Source: Toxoplasma gondii ME49 (lineage: Eukaryota > Apicomplexa > Conoidasida > Eucoccidiorida > Sarcocystidae). Taken from it: a stretch of 64,000 nt of DNA. Shown in pieces: positions 1 through 12,614 of this stretch. The translations under genes were made by a program, and so were the position numbers. Where the stretch lies: NCBI RefSeq assembly GCF_000006565.2, contig NC_031478.1:231874-295873 (forward strand). The letters are read 5' to 3'. How positions within the stretch are numbered: position 1 is the first letter of the stretch; every line of letters begins with the position of its first letter. The notes under the pieces are model-generated. The model worked only from the letters and a program-made list of their open reading frames with translations, did no database searches and was not told the origin of the DNA.

Positions 1-310
1 GAAGCCTCTGACACACTCAAGACATGGACATATGTTTCCCGCTATAGTGAAATCGAGAGCAACTCACTCAATGAAAGATCGTCGTGCCTGTAGGAAGGGC
101 AATTTTGCTTGTCACAGCTGACAAGTGTGCCCGTGTAGTTTTTTTTTCCGGCGTTTTGCAGACGTGCAGAAACAGTTACTTGAACACATAAATTCGTAGA
201 GACGTCGATGCTTGAACAAATGGAAGCCAACACACAAAGAGCCCTCGAACGAATCCACCTCTTCGACTCTCTCCCACTCTGCCTGTGACAGACGGGGCGG
301 TATGGCTTAC

Positions 311-1311
311 CGTTTCTGGAGATAAGCCTTTGCGTAGGAATAGATGAAAAAGTAGACACCCCAGCTGACGACAACGCCCCAGAGCGAGCTGGTGAGTCCC
401 CTGTACATTCCTCGCCACCCTTTTCTCCTGATCAACAGAAGCGCCTCCTCTCGCATCGACCCGGCTCCAATTCCTTTCACAGTTTGCTCCGTTCGTAACA
501 AATCCAACGGGTACACGAGGATCATCGCGACGGTGGCTCCTGACACGCCCGCCAGAGTATGCAGCAGCGCATGTAGAAATTCGCCGCGTTGAAAGACGTA
601 TAGCGCATCTGAAGGGCGTTGCTCGGATTTCTCCTCCAAAGGAAGCAAAGAGTCTCGACCGAGTTGCGCTCGCGCTTCTGGAGAAGCGCAAGGGGAGGCC
701 GCGTGCTGCGGCTTAGCGAAAGAGCCAGTCGGCAGGAAGGAGAAGAAACGCGAAAAGAAACTACGGTCGGCCTCAGGCGCACGGTGCGCCGAAAGGGGTG
801 AAAAGCACCGAAACGACGGCGACGAAGAAGAGAGGGAGGAATGTGAGAGAGAAAAGGATCCAGGCGAGCACGCACGCACCTGAGAGAAGAGTCTCTGTCG
901 AGTTTGATACGCAGAAGCTGGACTGAAGGCAAAAGTCGAAGGTCCCGCAGCCTGACACGGCTGACGATTCGCGGGCGAATGCGATGCACGCGAAGATGAC
1001 AACAGACCCTGCTTCTCGGTGGCGGCATTTCTGCCTTGTCCTCCATCGCTTCCACTTCGCTGGTGTCCAAGAACTCCACCATGCGAGGGAGGAGATGACA
1101 TGGAGCTCGACACAGATGACGAGGAAAATGAGGGAAACGAGGGGGAAGACGGAAGAGCCATCGTGGACGGCTTTGAAGAACGGGACGAACGGACGGTGGA
1201 CAAGTACGAAGAAAAACGGCCCGAGGGAAATGAAGGAACTACACACTTTTCGTGGTCGCGCGGGGGGGAAAGGGGAACTCCGAACAACCTGGTATACCCT
1301 GGCCGACCCAT
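311..1311 (-). CDS. Mitochondrial carrier family (SLC25-type) protein, first exon, truncated by window edge
   Basis: Membrane solute carrier. Only the first exon (333 codons plus 2 nt) is in the window; a GTAAGC donor directly follows base 311 on the minus strand, so further exons lie left of position 1. The last ~90 residues form carrier repeat 1: a first helix, the signature PLDLLRTEQ at its end (Px[DE]xx[KR]x[KR] family, imperfect in the final position), a matrix loop with GWRGMYRGLTSSLWG, and a second helix with SWGVYFFIYSYAK. The SLWG...SWGxYFFxY pattern is closest, from memory, to the SLC25A32/SLC25A17 group (folate, FAD, peroxisomal nucleotides), but substrate cannot be assigned from one repeat. 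The preceding ~245 residues are Ser/Pro-rich and unusual for carriers; they could include a targeting sequence. A second in-frame ATG at 1161 has good context (ACGATGGCT). A possible cryptic donor (CAG/GTGCGT) near 880 means this exon could be split. Confidence 0.8.
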
Positions 1312-3922
1312 GGAAATGCAAGACGAACAGAACCCTTCTGACTATCTTTGTAGACAAGCTTTATCGCAGAGCCGCAGTCCCAGAAGGGGATAAACGTAGG
1401 CTGTTTTCCAACGATATGTTGGGATATTGAGAGTGGAGTCCGGATATGATCATAGAGACACAGGTATACAGAAAGTAATCTGGAAGTAATTAGTGTTGTG
1501 AAGTGTTCAAATGTTCATCTACAGATAAATATTTTCGTTACTTAATAGGCGTAGAGAGTGAGATGCCTGTTTTTCGAGTTGTGGCTGTGCTGCATGTAAA
1601 ATGCAGCTTCAGGTGGGTGTACGCCATGTACACAAACCCACAGATAGAGAAGGAAACCGTGACAGACAGGCAAAACCTGTAACGGGACGCGAAGAGAGCC
1701 CCTAAATGGGAAGAACGGGCCCGATTTAGGAAACGGCAAGATGTGAAAACAACCAGCGAATTCTAGACTGTGTGGATCAGTTCGTTTGATGGACTGAAGA
1801 AAACCTAGGGAACGAGTGTGAGGCGTGAGGAGCAACGGAAAACAACCTTAGTGTATTCCAAATCCCTCACCGAACCTGCTTTCCTTTTCTGCACGCAGGA
1901 CTACAGAAATCCTAGTACAACCTTCAAAGGAGAAGTGTTCTCGGCACCTTGAAAAGGAAGAAAAAACTTTGCCGAAAATGTGCAAAAATGCCGCGGTGTG
2001 TACTCAGAGCACGCAAGCAACCTCGTGGCTCTTTTCAGTCAGTTTTCACCCGTCTTTCTGGAGCCTTCCACAAAACCTAAATACACACGAATATGCTCTG
2101 AAACCCGCATTAATGAAGTAGATGGCCGCAGCGAAGAAAGCAACCACGTTTCCACGCTGCAAATCATGTAGAGCAGTAATGTTTTACTGAAGGAACCATG
2201 TGAAAGATGAACGCGAGAACCCCGTCCCAGTCTCTCCCACTTTTTGACGCTTTTTCTGAATGCGTCACCGCTTATGAAACAGTGGAGGTGGGTACAAAAC
2301 TAAACGACGAAAACAGTTTTAACCAAGTGGTTTGATGGTACAATATTTTCACATCTCACGTTTTGCTGTCGCAATGTTGTCATTCTTTTGTTTCTTTTTG
2401 ATGGCGACGGCAAAACAGAATTTGCAGAGACACTTGCTTTCAGAACCTGAAATGGAGCTTCGCTACGGGACCTCTATCCTTCTTCAATTTTCACTGAAAC
2501 CTTAGGTCACAAACAAACACAAGATGCGCCCAAGAAGCTTCACGAAGTTAATCAAAGGCACTGACGTCTCACCCGTACTGTGAAACACTTCCGCGCCCGC
2601 TTGATCATTTGATTTTCTCTTTTCGCTGTGAACGAGATGGCCGATCAGGGGGTGACCCGCAAGAGAGTGAAACGGAACGAAAATGGAAAACCTCTTCGCG
2701 GCCTGCGCACCAAAATCTGACTCTGCCGAAAGATCGCCCAACGGCACAATGTTCGAAACGAGTGGCTCACGAGTTGGCTTTTTCTACCAAATCAGTCTAT
2801 ATACGTACACTGCAGAAACAGACACCAATAAAACACATGCACACATCCTCCTCAGCGCCACGCACGCACAGTGCGAAAGAGCCACAGAAAAAATACGTGA
2901 TGCTCGTTCATAATGAATTCTCTAAGCTGTTTTCATACATTGATATGAAGAAGGGACAGTCCATCTTTGTTTAATGCGTCTCTCCAGTATAATTTAGCTC
3001 TCTGCGTCAAAGGTGGTAGCCTTTTTCTCTGCGTCCCCAAGCGCCGTTCATAGAAGTCAGGAAGGGCAAAGAGTTCGGTTTTGGTGGAAAAAAGTTAAGG
3101 CGTTATTACTTGTGGACCTGGAGTGAGTGTCGGACTTGTCCCCTCGCTCCGTACACCCCTTTTCCATGTCCTTCCTGCACCGTGCAAAGCTGGCAAAAAC
3201 AATTGACAAAGCCAGTTTTGTCGTTAGCGCATGTGCCTCTCGCATCGATGCGAACCCCTTTTCTCCTGCTTCTATCAGTTGCCAAGGGGAAAACAACGCT
3301 TTCCTGTGCTATTTGCCCGCGGCCACATACTGCGAGTTCAGCAAAGGCTCTTTAAGCGTCGCAAATATCAAATTTCGAGGGTAACACAGTTACTCTTGGT
3401 GGTTCGGAGAACAGCGTGACTCGAAAAGAAAGGCACTAGACAGGAGGTAGAGACACAGATCAGCAAACAGAAAAGACCCAGGAAAGGAAATGAAAAACTA
3501 AAACAGACGACAGAACAGGGAAAACAGTGCGACGCGTTTGATCTCAAAAAGCTGAGATTGTGAATGTTGAATGCACGAACTGTGCATGTGAGGGAAGAGC
3601 CCAAGAGAAGAGAAGGAAGAGAGAGTGAGAAAAAGAATGACCCCACATGTCCCCCATTGGCCTCCAGGAGATCAACAGGAACGCAACTCACGCTCTGCTA
3701 CGCATTGTTCCTTCCTGCCTTTCCTTTGACCATGTATTGTAGTTATCACATTATAAGTAGATATTGCTCTGTACAAATGATCCGCGAACCAGAACTGTAT
3801 ACCTCAAATCGAATAGACAGAGACTTCTTATCCCTAGTTCTCGTTTTTCCATCTGGCGTCTCTGCGCCCTTTTCGCGGTTGCCAATTCTTCGCTTGAACG
3901 CCTTTTTCTTCTCCAGCTTTTT
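1312..3922. other. Intergenic region between carrier and zinc-finger genes
   Basis: Non-coding by inspection: only short open frames without family resemblance on either strand. It must hold the promoter and 5' UTR of the leftward carrier gene and the 3' UTR of the leftward zinc-finger gene, whose stop is at 3923. No conserved motif or RNA gene was recognised. Confidence 0.5.
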
Positions 3923-6900
3923 TCAGCAACTTGCACGGCGCGGCATGGTGGTGCTCGGAGTGAAGAGTTTCGTGCGCGCGCCTCTTCTCTCTAAATTTCC
4001 ATCTTTTCCGTCTATCTCCTCGTTTTTTTCATTCGGCCCTTCCTTTCCTTCTTTCTCCTCTCTCTCCCCTACCCCGTTTTCTTCCTTTTCCTTTTCGCGC
4101 TCTGTCTTTCCGAGCGGGGATCTGAGGAGGCGGACACGGAGTGCAGGTACAGAGGCGAGGTTGGTTTTGTCCTCTCGCGCTCTTTTGTGTCTGTCTGCGT
4201 CGCGATCTTCGTCGTTTCCAAGCGAATTGCGTCTTCCTCGCGAGAGATCCAGTGCCGCATTCAAACCACCTGCAGAGAGCCAAGTATCGGCACTTCGGCG
4301 AGGCACACCATGCGGCTGTTTGCCGACCTCTTTCGCCTTCTCTTCTTCTCTCTCCGCCCGCGCTCCTCCCCCTCGGTCGCAATCTTCTCGCGCCTCAGCA
4401 CTGTCTGAGCAGGGGGACATGACCAACGGAGAAGCCGGCGTCGAAAACCTGCGGCGGGGGCTGGCGTCTCGGGAACTCCCATCGCCCGTTTTCCTGCTGC
4501 TGTCCTCTCCTGTGTCTCCTAGCCGTACCCCGTTTTCTTCCTTTTCTTCGTCTTTCGCAGGCGGCGCATGCGCGACCCTTCGATGATCCAGCGTCGCACG
4601 TTTCTGCCTCTTCGGAGCGAGTTTCTCGGCGAAAGGAGCTCGCTTCGCTTCCCCAGTCCCTTCGCCCGCGAAAGGCTTATTTGTGTCTTTCTCCGACCGT
4701 GAGGAGACAAAGCGTCTCTTTCGAGGCCTACTGGCGCACATCGCGCCGACAGGTGGCTGCGAGGGAAGACGCTGGAGAGAGAGATTCTGTCGTCGACGTA
4801 CAGAGAGAGGCGAAGCATCCAAAAGGTCGGAAGCGAGACACAACCTGAAGCCTCCGCCCTGTTCCTGGGGAGTGCCGACTCGGTCGGGGCGCCTCCGGCC
4901 ACTGGAGCCCAACGCGTCCGCAATGGGTGTCTCCGCGTCTGAAGAACAGACAATGGAGCCCAAGGCAGTAGACAGCACCGCCGGAGCACACGGAGACACA
5001 GTTGATTCGGCCGACCGACGAGTCCGCGACGAAGCCACCGGAGAGGAGGGGCGACAAGAGTCTTTCGGACTTTTCGCCCGTTCTCGTGTCCTCAAAGGAG
5101 ACAGCATCAAGAGAGGTGAAGAGGACAGACGGCTATGTCGCCTGTTCGCACGGACCATGTGTCTCAGGTTCTTGTTCTGTCCCCCTTGCCCCTTCAGGGT
5201 TGTTCGTGAGAGCGACCCCACGGCGTCCTTCTTCTTGTGGCCGGTTTTGCCTCCCTCCTTCTTCCCTTTTTTCTTCCGCTTCCCGTCCACTACAGGCCGC
5301 TTCTGAGAAACCTTTTGCTGTTCACTCGCTTCTTTCTTCGAATCTAGAGAGAGAGAGTCTGAAGCGGAACCTGAGGGCGAGGGTGTCTTCGTCTTGGGCT
5401 TCTCTGTCGATCTTGCTCCGTTCCCCTCTCGGTCGCTGTCTTTCGTCTTCTCCTCGCGCCTTTTCCCTCTCTGTTCTCCGTCGCCTTCCTTCTCGCTCCG
5501 CTCTGTCTCTCTATCTTCGACTCGCCCGACGCCCCTGCGCTCCAGCGGAGACGCCCGCTGGGGGCTTGGGCTCCCCGACCGCGACCGGAGCCCCACCGGA
5601 GACACCTGGCCAGAGGCGCGCCCTCTCCGCTCGCCGCTAGTTGGGCTCGTCTCCTCTGGAACCTGCAGCGCTCCGGTTTTCCCGCCTGTCTTCGCAAAGC
5701 CGTCGCGGCTGTCGCGAGCCGCTGGAGCAGCTGCAGGAGACACCGCGTTGTTCGTGCTGCATCGCGGGCTCGTTCGTCTCTGCCCCACAGGCAGAACCCC
5801 CGCGTTTGCAAGGGCCGCCTTCGCTTCCGGATCAGCCCCGCCAGGCTCATATGCAGCCTCTCCTCCTTGTCTCCTCTTGGCTGAAGCCTGGGAGGCTTCA
5901 CCTGCTTCACCGCGAGCAGCCGCAAGCCTGCGCGCTCTTGCAGCAGCTGCAGCCGCCGCGGCGATGGAGACAGACACCCGCCTCGAGGGAGGAGAAGAAG
6001 ACCTAGGAGAGGACGGAGGCGACTGGCGCCTGTCTCGCGAGGACGGCGACACGACAGAGATGGCGGCGACAGCAGCCGCGTCTCCCAGGGACGGCGGAGA
6101 CGCCGGCGAAGGGGCAGGAGAACAGGTAGGCAAAAAGACAAGAGTGCGTTTTCTCTTCTTCCAAGGCGGGAGGTCGTCTTCCTTTCCTGGCCCCTCATCC
6201 AAGGAAGAAGGCGACGCGGGCGAAAGCGAGACGGGAGACGCAGGGGAGCTGTCTCCTTCGCTCTTTGCAGCGCCTGAGGCTCGCCCCACAGCTCGGTTCG
6301 AAGGCGCAGCGGGTTCGTCACAAGCGGCGTCTTTCCCCGACTGCGGAGGAGACTCTGTCGCCGAGGTAGAGCTTTTCTCCAATCTGTGGTCTGGAGACGC
6401 AGTCATGGAAGAAGGCGATGACCGGCCTCGGCCGCCTCCTCTCGTCGGATTCCCCGACAGACCTTCGGTCTCCTCAGTTCCCCCCGGTGTGCCGTTCCTC
6501 CGTTTTTCCTGCGTTACCGCACTCGGGTCTTCTTCCCGCGACTCAACAGATGCATCGGGGCCGCCTCCGCCTCGTCCGACACTGCCTCCACCTCGCGCCC
6601 CCCTCTGTCCAGACGGAGCGCGAGAAGCATCCTCCTTCTCCTCCGAAAGAGATTCTTCCTCGGCACCGGCTCCTGCACCGTACCCCGCCGCTGCACGACG
6701 CGAGGGCCCCGCCGCAGCAGCGGGCACTGCTCTGCCTCTCTCTCGCCCGCGAGAAGACAAGGAAGAAGAGACAGCTTCCCCACGAGGAGAAGAGACAGCT
6801 TCCCCACGAGGCAAGTTCACACTCTGCACAGACGAAGCGTCCGCCGCAGGTGGAGACGAAGGTGCGACGCGCTCGCGCTCAGCTGCCATGGCAGCCACTG

Positions 6901-9900
6901 TGGCGCTGCGTGTCCCGCGTCGAGTGAGGTCCTGAGGCGCAGAGGCACCTGAAGAGGAAGACAAACAGAAGCGAGAACACAGTGAAGGAGGCTAAGAAGA
7001 AAGACCCGAGACGAACGGAGAAAGGAACAGGTTGCAAAGGAAACGGAAGAAGAAGAGGCACTGGCGGTCCTGCGGGTGCGAGAGACATGACAGGCACCGT
7101 CACCGGAGATGAAGCGGAACGGGAAATCCAGAGGAAACGCGAGCCAAAAGTGCAAACACACTGAGAAGCGTCACGCCTCCATATATATATATATATATAA
7201 GCAGAGCTCGGCTTTTTTCATCTCTCCAGTTCTCACCTGAACACGAATCGCCTTCTTTGCTCGCAGTGTCAGCCTGAGGCGTCTCTCCAGGTGACCCCTC
7301 GTCGCCCTCCGTGGTGCCCGTCGCTGGCGTTGACGAGGCGACCACTCCCGTCAATACCGGGCCTAGACAAGAGACAACAGAACAAACACACAAAAATACA
7401 TCGCCAAGTGCTTCGCAAAAAAGCCACAGAAAGATGCTCGCACACATTCGCGTGATGCGGGTTTGTCGTTGCAGTCTCCCTCATCCACCCATTCTTACAG
7501 TCTTAAAGACGAACAAGTATAGAAGAGCTCCATATCTAAATAGAGTTATATATGCATATGTATTCACGCAAAGAGATGCGCTTCTATGGGTCGAGACGGG
7601 ATGCCAAGAAAGTGGACATGGACAAATAGACCACACATCTCTCCCCACCCGCACATAGTTATAATCACAACGATGTATATATATATATATATATGCATAT
7701 ATACATATATTACATATATACATATATATACATATACATATATGTATATATATATATGCATATATTATATACATATCCAGGCACGTAGTTGGATAACTAT
7801 GAGTGCAGAAGGGACACGGAGAAAGTGGAAAGGCATTCGACGCGTACGTCCGCCGAAGCTCACCCATGACGGCACCGAGTTTTTCCATGATGGAGAGTTC
7901 CTTATCGAGAGGTCTGACACGAACTTGAGGAACAAACGCGACTTTCTTCTTGACTTTTCTGGCCTCGCTCTTGTCGGGAGAGTCTCTCGTCTCGTCCTTC
8001 TCTCGGTCTTCTCTCTTCGACTCGGCGCGTTCTCTTTCAGCTTCTCCAGCCTCGCCCGCTGCGGCTGCCGGGTCTGGCTTCTCTGCTGTAACTTCTTTTC
8101 CTTCTTCTTTGGCGGCCTTCGCCCAGTTCGAACGTACCACCAGGCAGCTGCGCAGCGGCACCCGCCGCGCACTCAGTGTGTCTCTCTTGTCTCCCTGGCT
8201 CGCCTCACTCGCCTCACGTGCTTCCTGCTCTTTCTCGTCCGCGGTTGGTTCCTCCTTCACGAGTGTTTCGCCCTTGCAAACGCTCGAAACAGTCGCCTGG
8301 GGGTCTGCAGGCCAAGACCCCCCTTCGCCACTGTCCTGTTTTCCTTCCTCACTCTTTGTGCCTTCGGCGGATTGCTCTGCATCGCCACGGGATGACAGAG
8401 GAGAGGCGGAAACGCTTTCACTGTTGACTTTGGTTTCCTCGGATGGAGACGAGACGTGAGATGGAGACAGAAGAGACAGGGCATCCTCTACAGCCGGATT
8501 CGTCTCGCTTTCCCCAACGTTCGCGCATGCGTCCTTTCCTCCTTCGTCGGTCACATCCGAAGGCCCGTGGAGATCGCCGTTGGGGTTCACCTTGTTCTCT
8601 CCTTGGATGTCCTCATCACCGTCTCCAGGTTCTTTGGCCTTCGCCTCCACCTTCGTTCTCTCTTCCTCGCCCGCTTCACTGGCACATTCCTCACGACGCG
8701 CTCCTTCGACGTTCTCCCCCTTCCCGTCGCTCTCCCCTCTTTCTTCTCTCTCTTCACCAGGTCTCAGAGCGACGCTGTAGTCCTCTTCTTCGCGCATCCA
8801 GGGTGTGTGGAGCTGCTGGGGCGCGAGGTGGAGGCGCGGGTCGGCTGCGGAGACAGGGTGAGCACAGAGGGCATGTCGTTGGAGAGATGCGAACTTGCCG
8901 AAGACGCCTGGGCAAAGGGGGCAGTGGAAGTGGAACTTCGGTCCTCGCCGCGGGCCGCCAGGAGACACCTTCCCCTTCGAGCTCCCCTGAGAGGCGGAGG
9001 GCGAAGGCGGCGCCGAAGAAGTCGACTCAGACGAAGAACTCGTGCTGCCTCCTGCCCTGGGTGAAAGGTCATGCTGACAAGAAGAAAGTAAACAAGACTC
9101 CACAAATACACAAATACAGCAGAGCCTCCGCACACACGGGAGGGACGGCGAAATGCGGTTTTTAGTGACTGCAACATCTCTGGTCCGCGCTAGAACGGCT
9201 GGAGAAAATCCTGGATCTTGGAAGGCTCTAACAAACAGGGGACACACAGGGTATGTAGATCTCTCTATTCGTTACACCCGTCTCAAAAAAAGCCAGTGTA
9301 CAACATTCACAGTAAGTGAGTGTAGTTCGAAGCGAATGAACAGCGCCGGTAGCGTCCCCAGGACACTGAGTACCACAGCAGCCCACAGCACCCTCACGAC
9401 TCAGCTGAGTAGAGCTGTAGGACTGTTTGTCCGGTAGCGTAGTTACGCTTTGACGTCTGTTAACTGAGGAGACCGGACTTACATGTCGTCTGCAGGGGAA
9501 GCAGACATACCCCCCTAGGCGGTGTCTCTTTCTCCAGTGGCACTTGAGGTAGTGTTCGAAGTTCGCCCAATAAGCATCAGGCGTATGGGCCTGTCGATCG
9601 CAGAGGGGGCATTCGTAGCGGAGCCAGTCTTTTCTTCCGTACAGAAGCTGCGCCTCTTCCAAGGCGTGGAAGCCCTCGATTCTCAGAGGCAAGACGGCAG
9701 CGCGAACGAGCTCTGAGAGCGTTAACGCAGGAATGTTATTCACCTGGTCCGCAGCAAGCTGCTGCTCTTCGTCCGTCATCGGCGTCCCCTCGAGGAAGAC
9801 CGGCGTCTCGCGATCTTCTTCTCCTTCGCTGCTCGCGTCCGACGACTCGTCGTCCGTCGGCTCCGCAGCGCCTGCAGGCTGAGCAGGTGCCTTCCCCGCA

Positions 9901-12614
9901 GCAGACGAGGGCGAAGAAGACCGGCTACCGCGGGCAGAAGACGCGTTTGGAGCGACTGCATCTTTGGGACGCGAAGACAAGGCAGCGGGAGGCTCTTCTT
10001 CCTCGTCCTCGTCAAGACACGAAGAGCCAGCTGAACGCGGATGTCTCTCCACGTAGGAGACGCCAGAGCCCCGACGCAGCAGAGGGGGTTCGAGCCCCGC
10101 CCCTGTCTCCGTTGGACCGCGCCGCTTCCTCTTGGATCCGCCTTTTGGGTCTGGAGTCGCATGCAGAGGCACAGGGGGGGCAGCAGCGCTGCGTCTCCCC
10201 GGTTTTGAGTTCCCAGCTCCGCCTTGGCTCTGGCGCCCAGCCTGCTCGCTGCCCGCCTCTGTTTTGTCTCCTCCCTCGCTCTTCCCCGAGAACTCTTGAC
10301 GCCTTCCAGAAGGCGGCGACGAAGGCGCGCGCACCAGCGCCGGGCGACCCCGGCCTCTCGCTGTCCTCCCGCGCAGCGAAGGAGGCAGAGAGAGACTTCG
10401 ACTCGATTTCGCGCCTCCGTCTTTCTCCTTCTTCCCCTTCTCTTCCTCCGCCCCCCGCGCCTCTTCCCTCTCTTCCTTCCGGCTCCGCTGGACGGGTCCC
10501 AGGCCTGTTGCAGCCCCCAGGCCTGCTGGCGCCCTCGCGCCACCGAGGGAGAGTGCGGCGAGATTCGTTTTATCGGCGGCTTTCTTCCGACTTTGCGAGG
10601 ATTCTTCCTTGCGCTCTTGTCTCGCGTTTGCCGCGTTCTTTTTGCCCCCGCGGCCAGTGTCTCTGCCCGACTGTTGGTCCAGCATCAGGCGGGCCTGCTG
10701 GGCGAAGGCCGCAGCAATGAGGGCGGCTGTCTCCCCCGCATGTCCCCCCAGCAGCAGGGAGGCAGCGACCGCAGGCGAGGACCCAGACGGAAGCGAAGCC
10801 TCGCGCGACGCGGAGGGCGGGTGCTCCCGAGCATTGGGTAGACCGACAGGAAGAGAAAGGAGGCGGCGGGGGTCGACGGGGCCGGCGTGCGACGACGCAG
10901 CGGTTGAGCGAAGAGGTGGAGACGCAGGACTCGCCTCTTTCGTCGCTGTGCCTCCTCCCGACTGGAGGGAAGCAAGAGAAGCCAGCACTCGCTGGGTGAG
11001 GGCGTCTGCGGGAGTTCCGACGCCTGCAGGCGGCGGCGCCGGAGGCCGCCACGCCGGGCAGCTGAAGAAGAGACCAGGAGCGACTGCGAGAGAGGGAGTA
11101 GAAGAGCGAGAAGCGGCAGCAGAGAGAGAAGACGCGGAAGGCTTCTCCCGAGCGAGTTGGTGGAGAAGAGCGGAGACAAGGGGAGTCCCTGAGGCGCCTC
11201 CTTCGCCGCCGCGTCCTCGCAGGCTCTCCAGCAACAGTCGCGCCACGGTGAGTTGCTGGGACGACAGAGACGGCAGGCCTGGAGAGGCCGGGGGGCGCAC
11301 GGGCGTCGCCTCTGGAAGAGGCTGCGGCGGGAGGAAGGAAGCCGGCAGAGAAGACGAGGACGACGAAGGAGCGGAGTGGGGACCTAACGTTCCCGGAGAA
11401 TACGAAGATGGCGGAGAGCTAGGGTGAGCCACCCCGGGACTGGCGGGGCGACGAGCGCCAGAGAGGAGAGGAGACAAACAACCGTGGGATTGCCCTTGAG
11501 TCTGAGAGAGAAGCGCCAAACGACAAAGTTGAGCTAAAACGGCTTCGTTTGCAGTCCCCCAAGACGGCTGGCGACCCGAGACGAGGCACGACGACGGCGG
11601 CAATGAAGGCGAGGAAATGGGAGGAGACGCAGGCTGAGCAGACGGGGCAGAAGTCACAGGAGAAGGCGACGGGAGAGAAGACGCACAACTCGCGTCCAAC
11701 GGACCAGCTGGAGAACCGGGAGGGCGCGAAGACGAAGTGACCGCGGCAGGCAACCCCCGAGGTCCGCAAGCGGTTCCTCCCCACGCGGCGTTCCCGTGCA
11801 GGACCTGGAGAAGCAGGCGAAGCTGCTTCGCCGGATCGGGCTCCACGACCGCGGTCGCGGCTCCAGACACCGGAGGGCCCTCCAGCGGAGCCCCAGGGAC
11901 CACAGAGGCCAGAGGTGCAGCCGCCAGCGCAGGAGACAGCTGCGCGTTGCGGAGAGGGCCAGGCAGTCGAGGGAGGTGCGTCTGCGAGGGAGAAGAAAGG
12001 GGAGAGGACGCTCTCATGTTCGACGAGGAAGCTGTCGCGCTCGGCGTGGAAGTCTCCGAAGCGAAAGAAACCGGCGGCTTCCCCTCATGTTTGACGCGCA
12101 TTTGCTGCTGAAGAAGCAGCTGCAGCAGCGCCTGAGGAGAGAGACTGACGTCATTCGACCCAGCGTCGCCAAGCCCAGGGACTGTCCCCGTTACCCCGCT
12201 TCCCGGGCGACTCCCCGAGGAGACAGAAGAAGCCCCCGCCGCCGGAGACGGTTGTCCGCTCCCTGAAGCATGTGGGGTGTCTGGCTGGGTCTGAGCCTCG
12301 CCCGGCTTCCCCTTGGCTTCTCTCCGTACGCCAGGAATCCCCGGTCCTTCTCCACCTTGCGCGAATGACACAGACGCGGGCACAGAGGTAGGCAGCGAGG
12401 TAGGCGGGAGAGAGGGAGGGGGAAGGCAGGAAGCAGAAAGGTTTCGTCTCAGGCTTTCCTGACGAGAGAGAAGAAGGAGTCGGAGTTGCTGGGGAGAGAG
12501 AGGCGGCTGCTGAGAAGGGAGACAAGGAGGAGACCGAGGAGACGCGGGGGTATGTCTCCGTGGAACAGTCTGCATCTCTTGGAGACGCTGGACAGACGAA
12601 GAGTCTCCGTGCAT
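3923..12614 (-). CDS. Very large low-complexity C2H2 zinc-finger protein (4 exons, ~2,497 aa)
   Basis: Unrecognised, probably nuclear, protein. Exons on the minus strand: 12614-9483, 9073-7864, 7362-7237, 6948-3923. All three junctions agree in phase (0, 1, 1) and have good donors (CAT/GTAAGT, ATGG/GTGAGC, TTCAG/GTGAGA) and pyrimidine-rich acceptors; the stop TGA is at 3923. Zinc-binding parts are small: a CPLC-x15-H-x4-H finger followed by a CFPC pair at the end of exon 1 (9483-9617), and a canonical CPLC-x12-H-x4-H finger in exon 2 (8858-8923). The rest is Ser/Pro/Ala/Gln-rich in exon 1, acidic then basic in exon 2, and Arg/Ser/Lys-rich with many SP sites in exon 4. Exon 2 ends with a KKVAF sequence resembling an RVxF docking site for protein phosphatase 1. 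DNA binding or chromatin function is inference. An additional 5' exon upstream of the ATG at 12614 cannot be excluded. Confidence 0.78.
7181..7199. repeat. (AT)n microsatellite in intron 3 of the zinc-finger gene
   Basis: Short uninterrupted AT tract lying between the donor after 7237 and the acceptor before 6948. Confidence 0.9.
7674..7776. repeat. Imperfect TA/CATA microsatellite in intron 2 of the zinc-finger gene
   Basis: About 100 bp of TA repeats interspersed with ACAT and GCAT units, inside the intron 7363-7863. Such tracts can spuriously extend open frames as Tyr/Ile/His runs. Confidence 0.9.

Noticed and set aside
5394..6935. Long plus-strand open frame (513 codons) opposite the last zinc-finger exon
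   Set aside because: Mirror of a GC-rich low-complexity exon; no ATG-supported domain, and the minus-strand frame has consistent splice phases.
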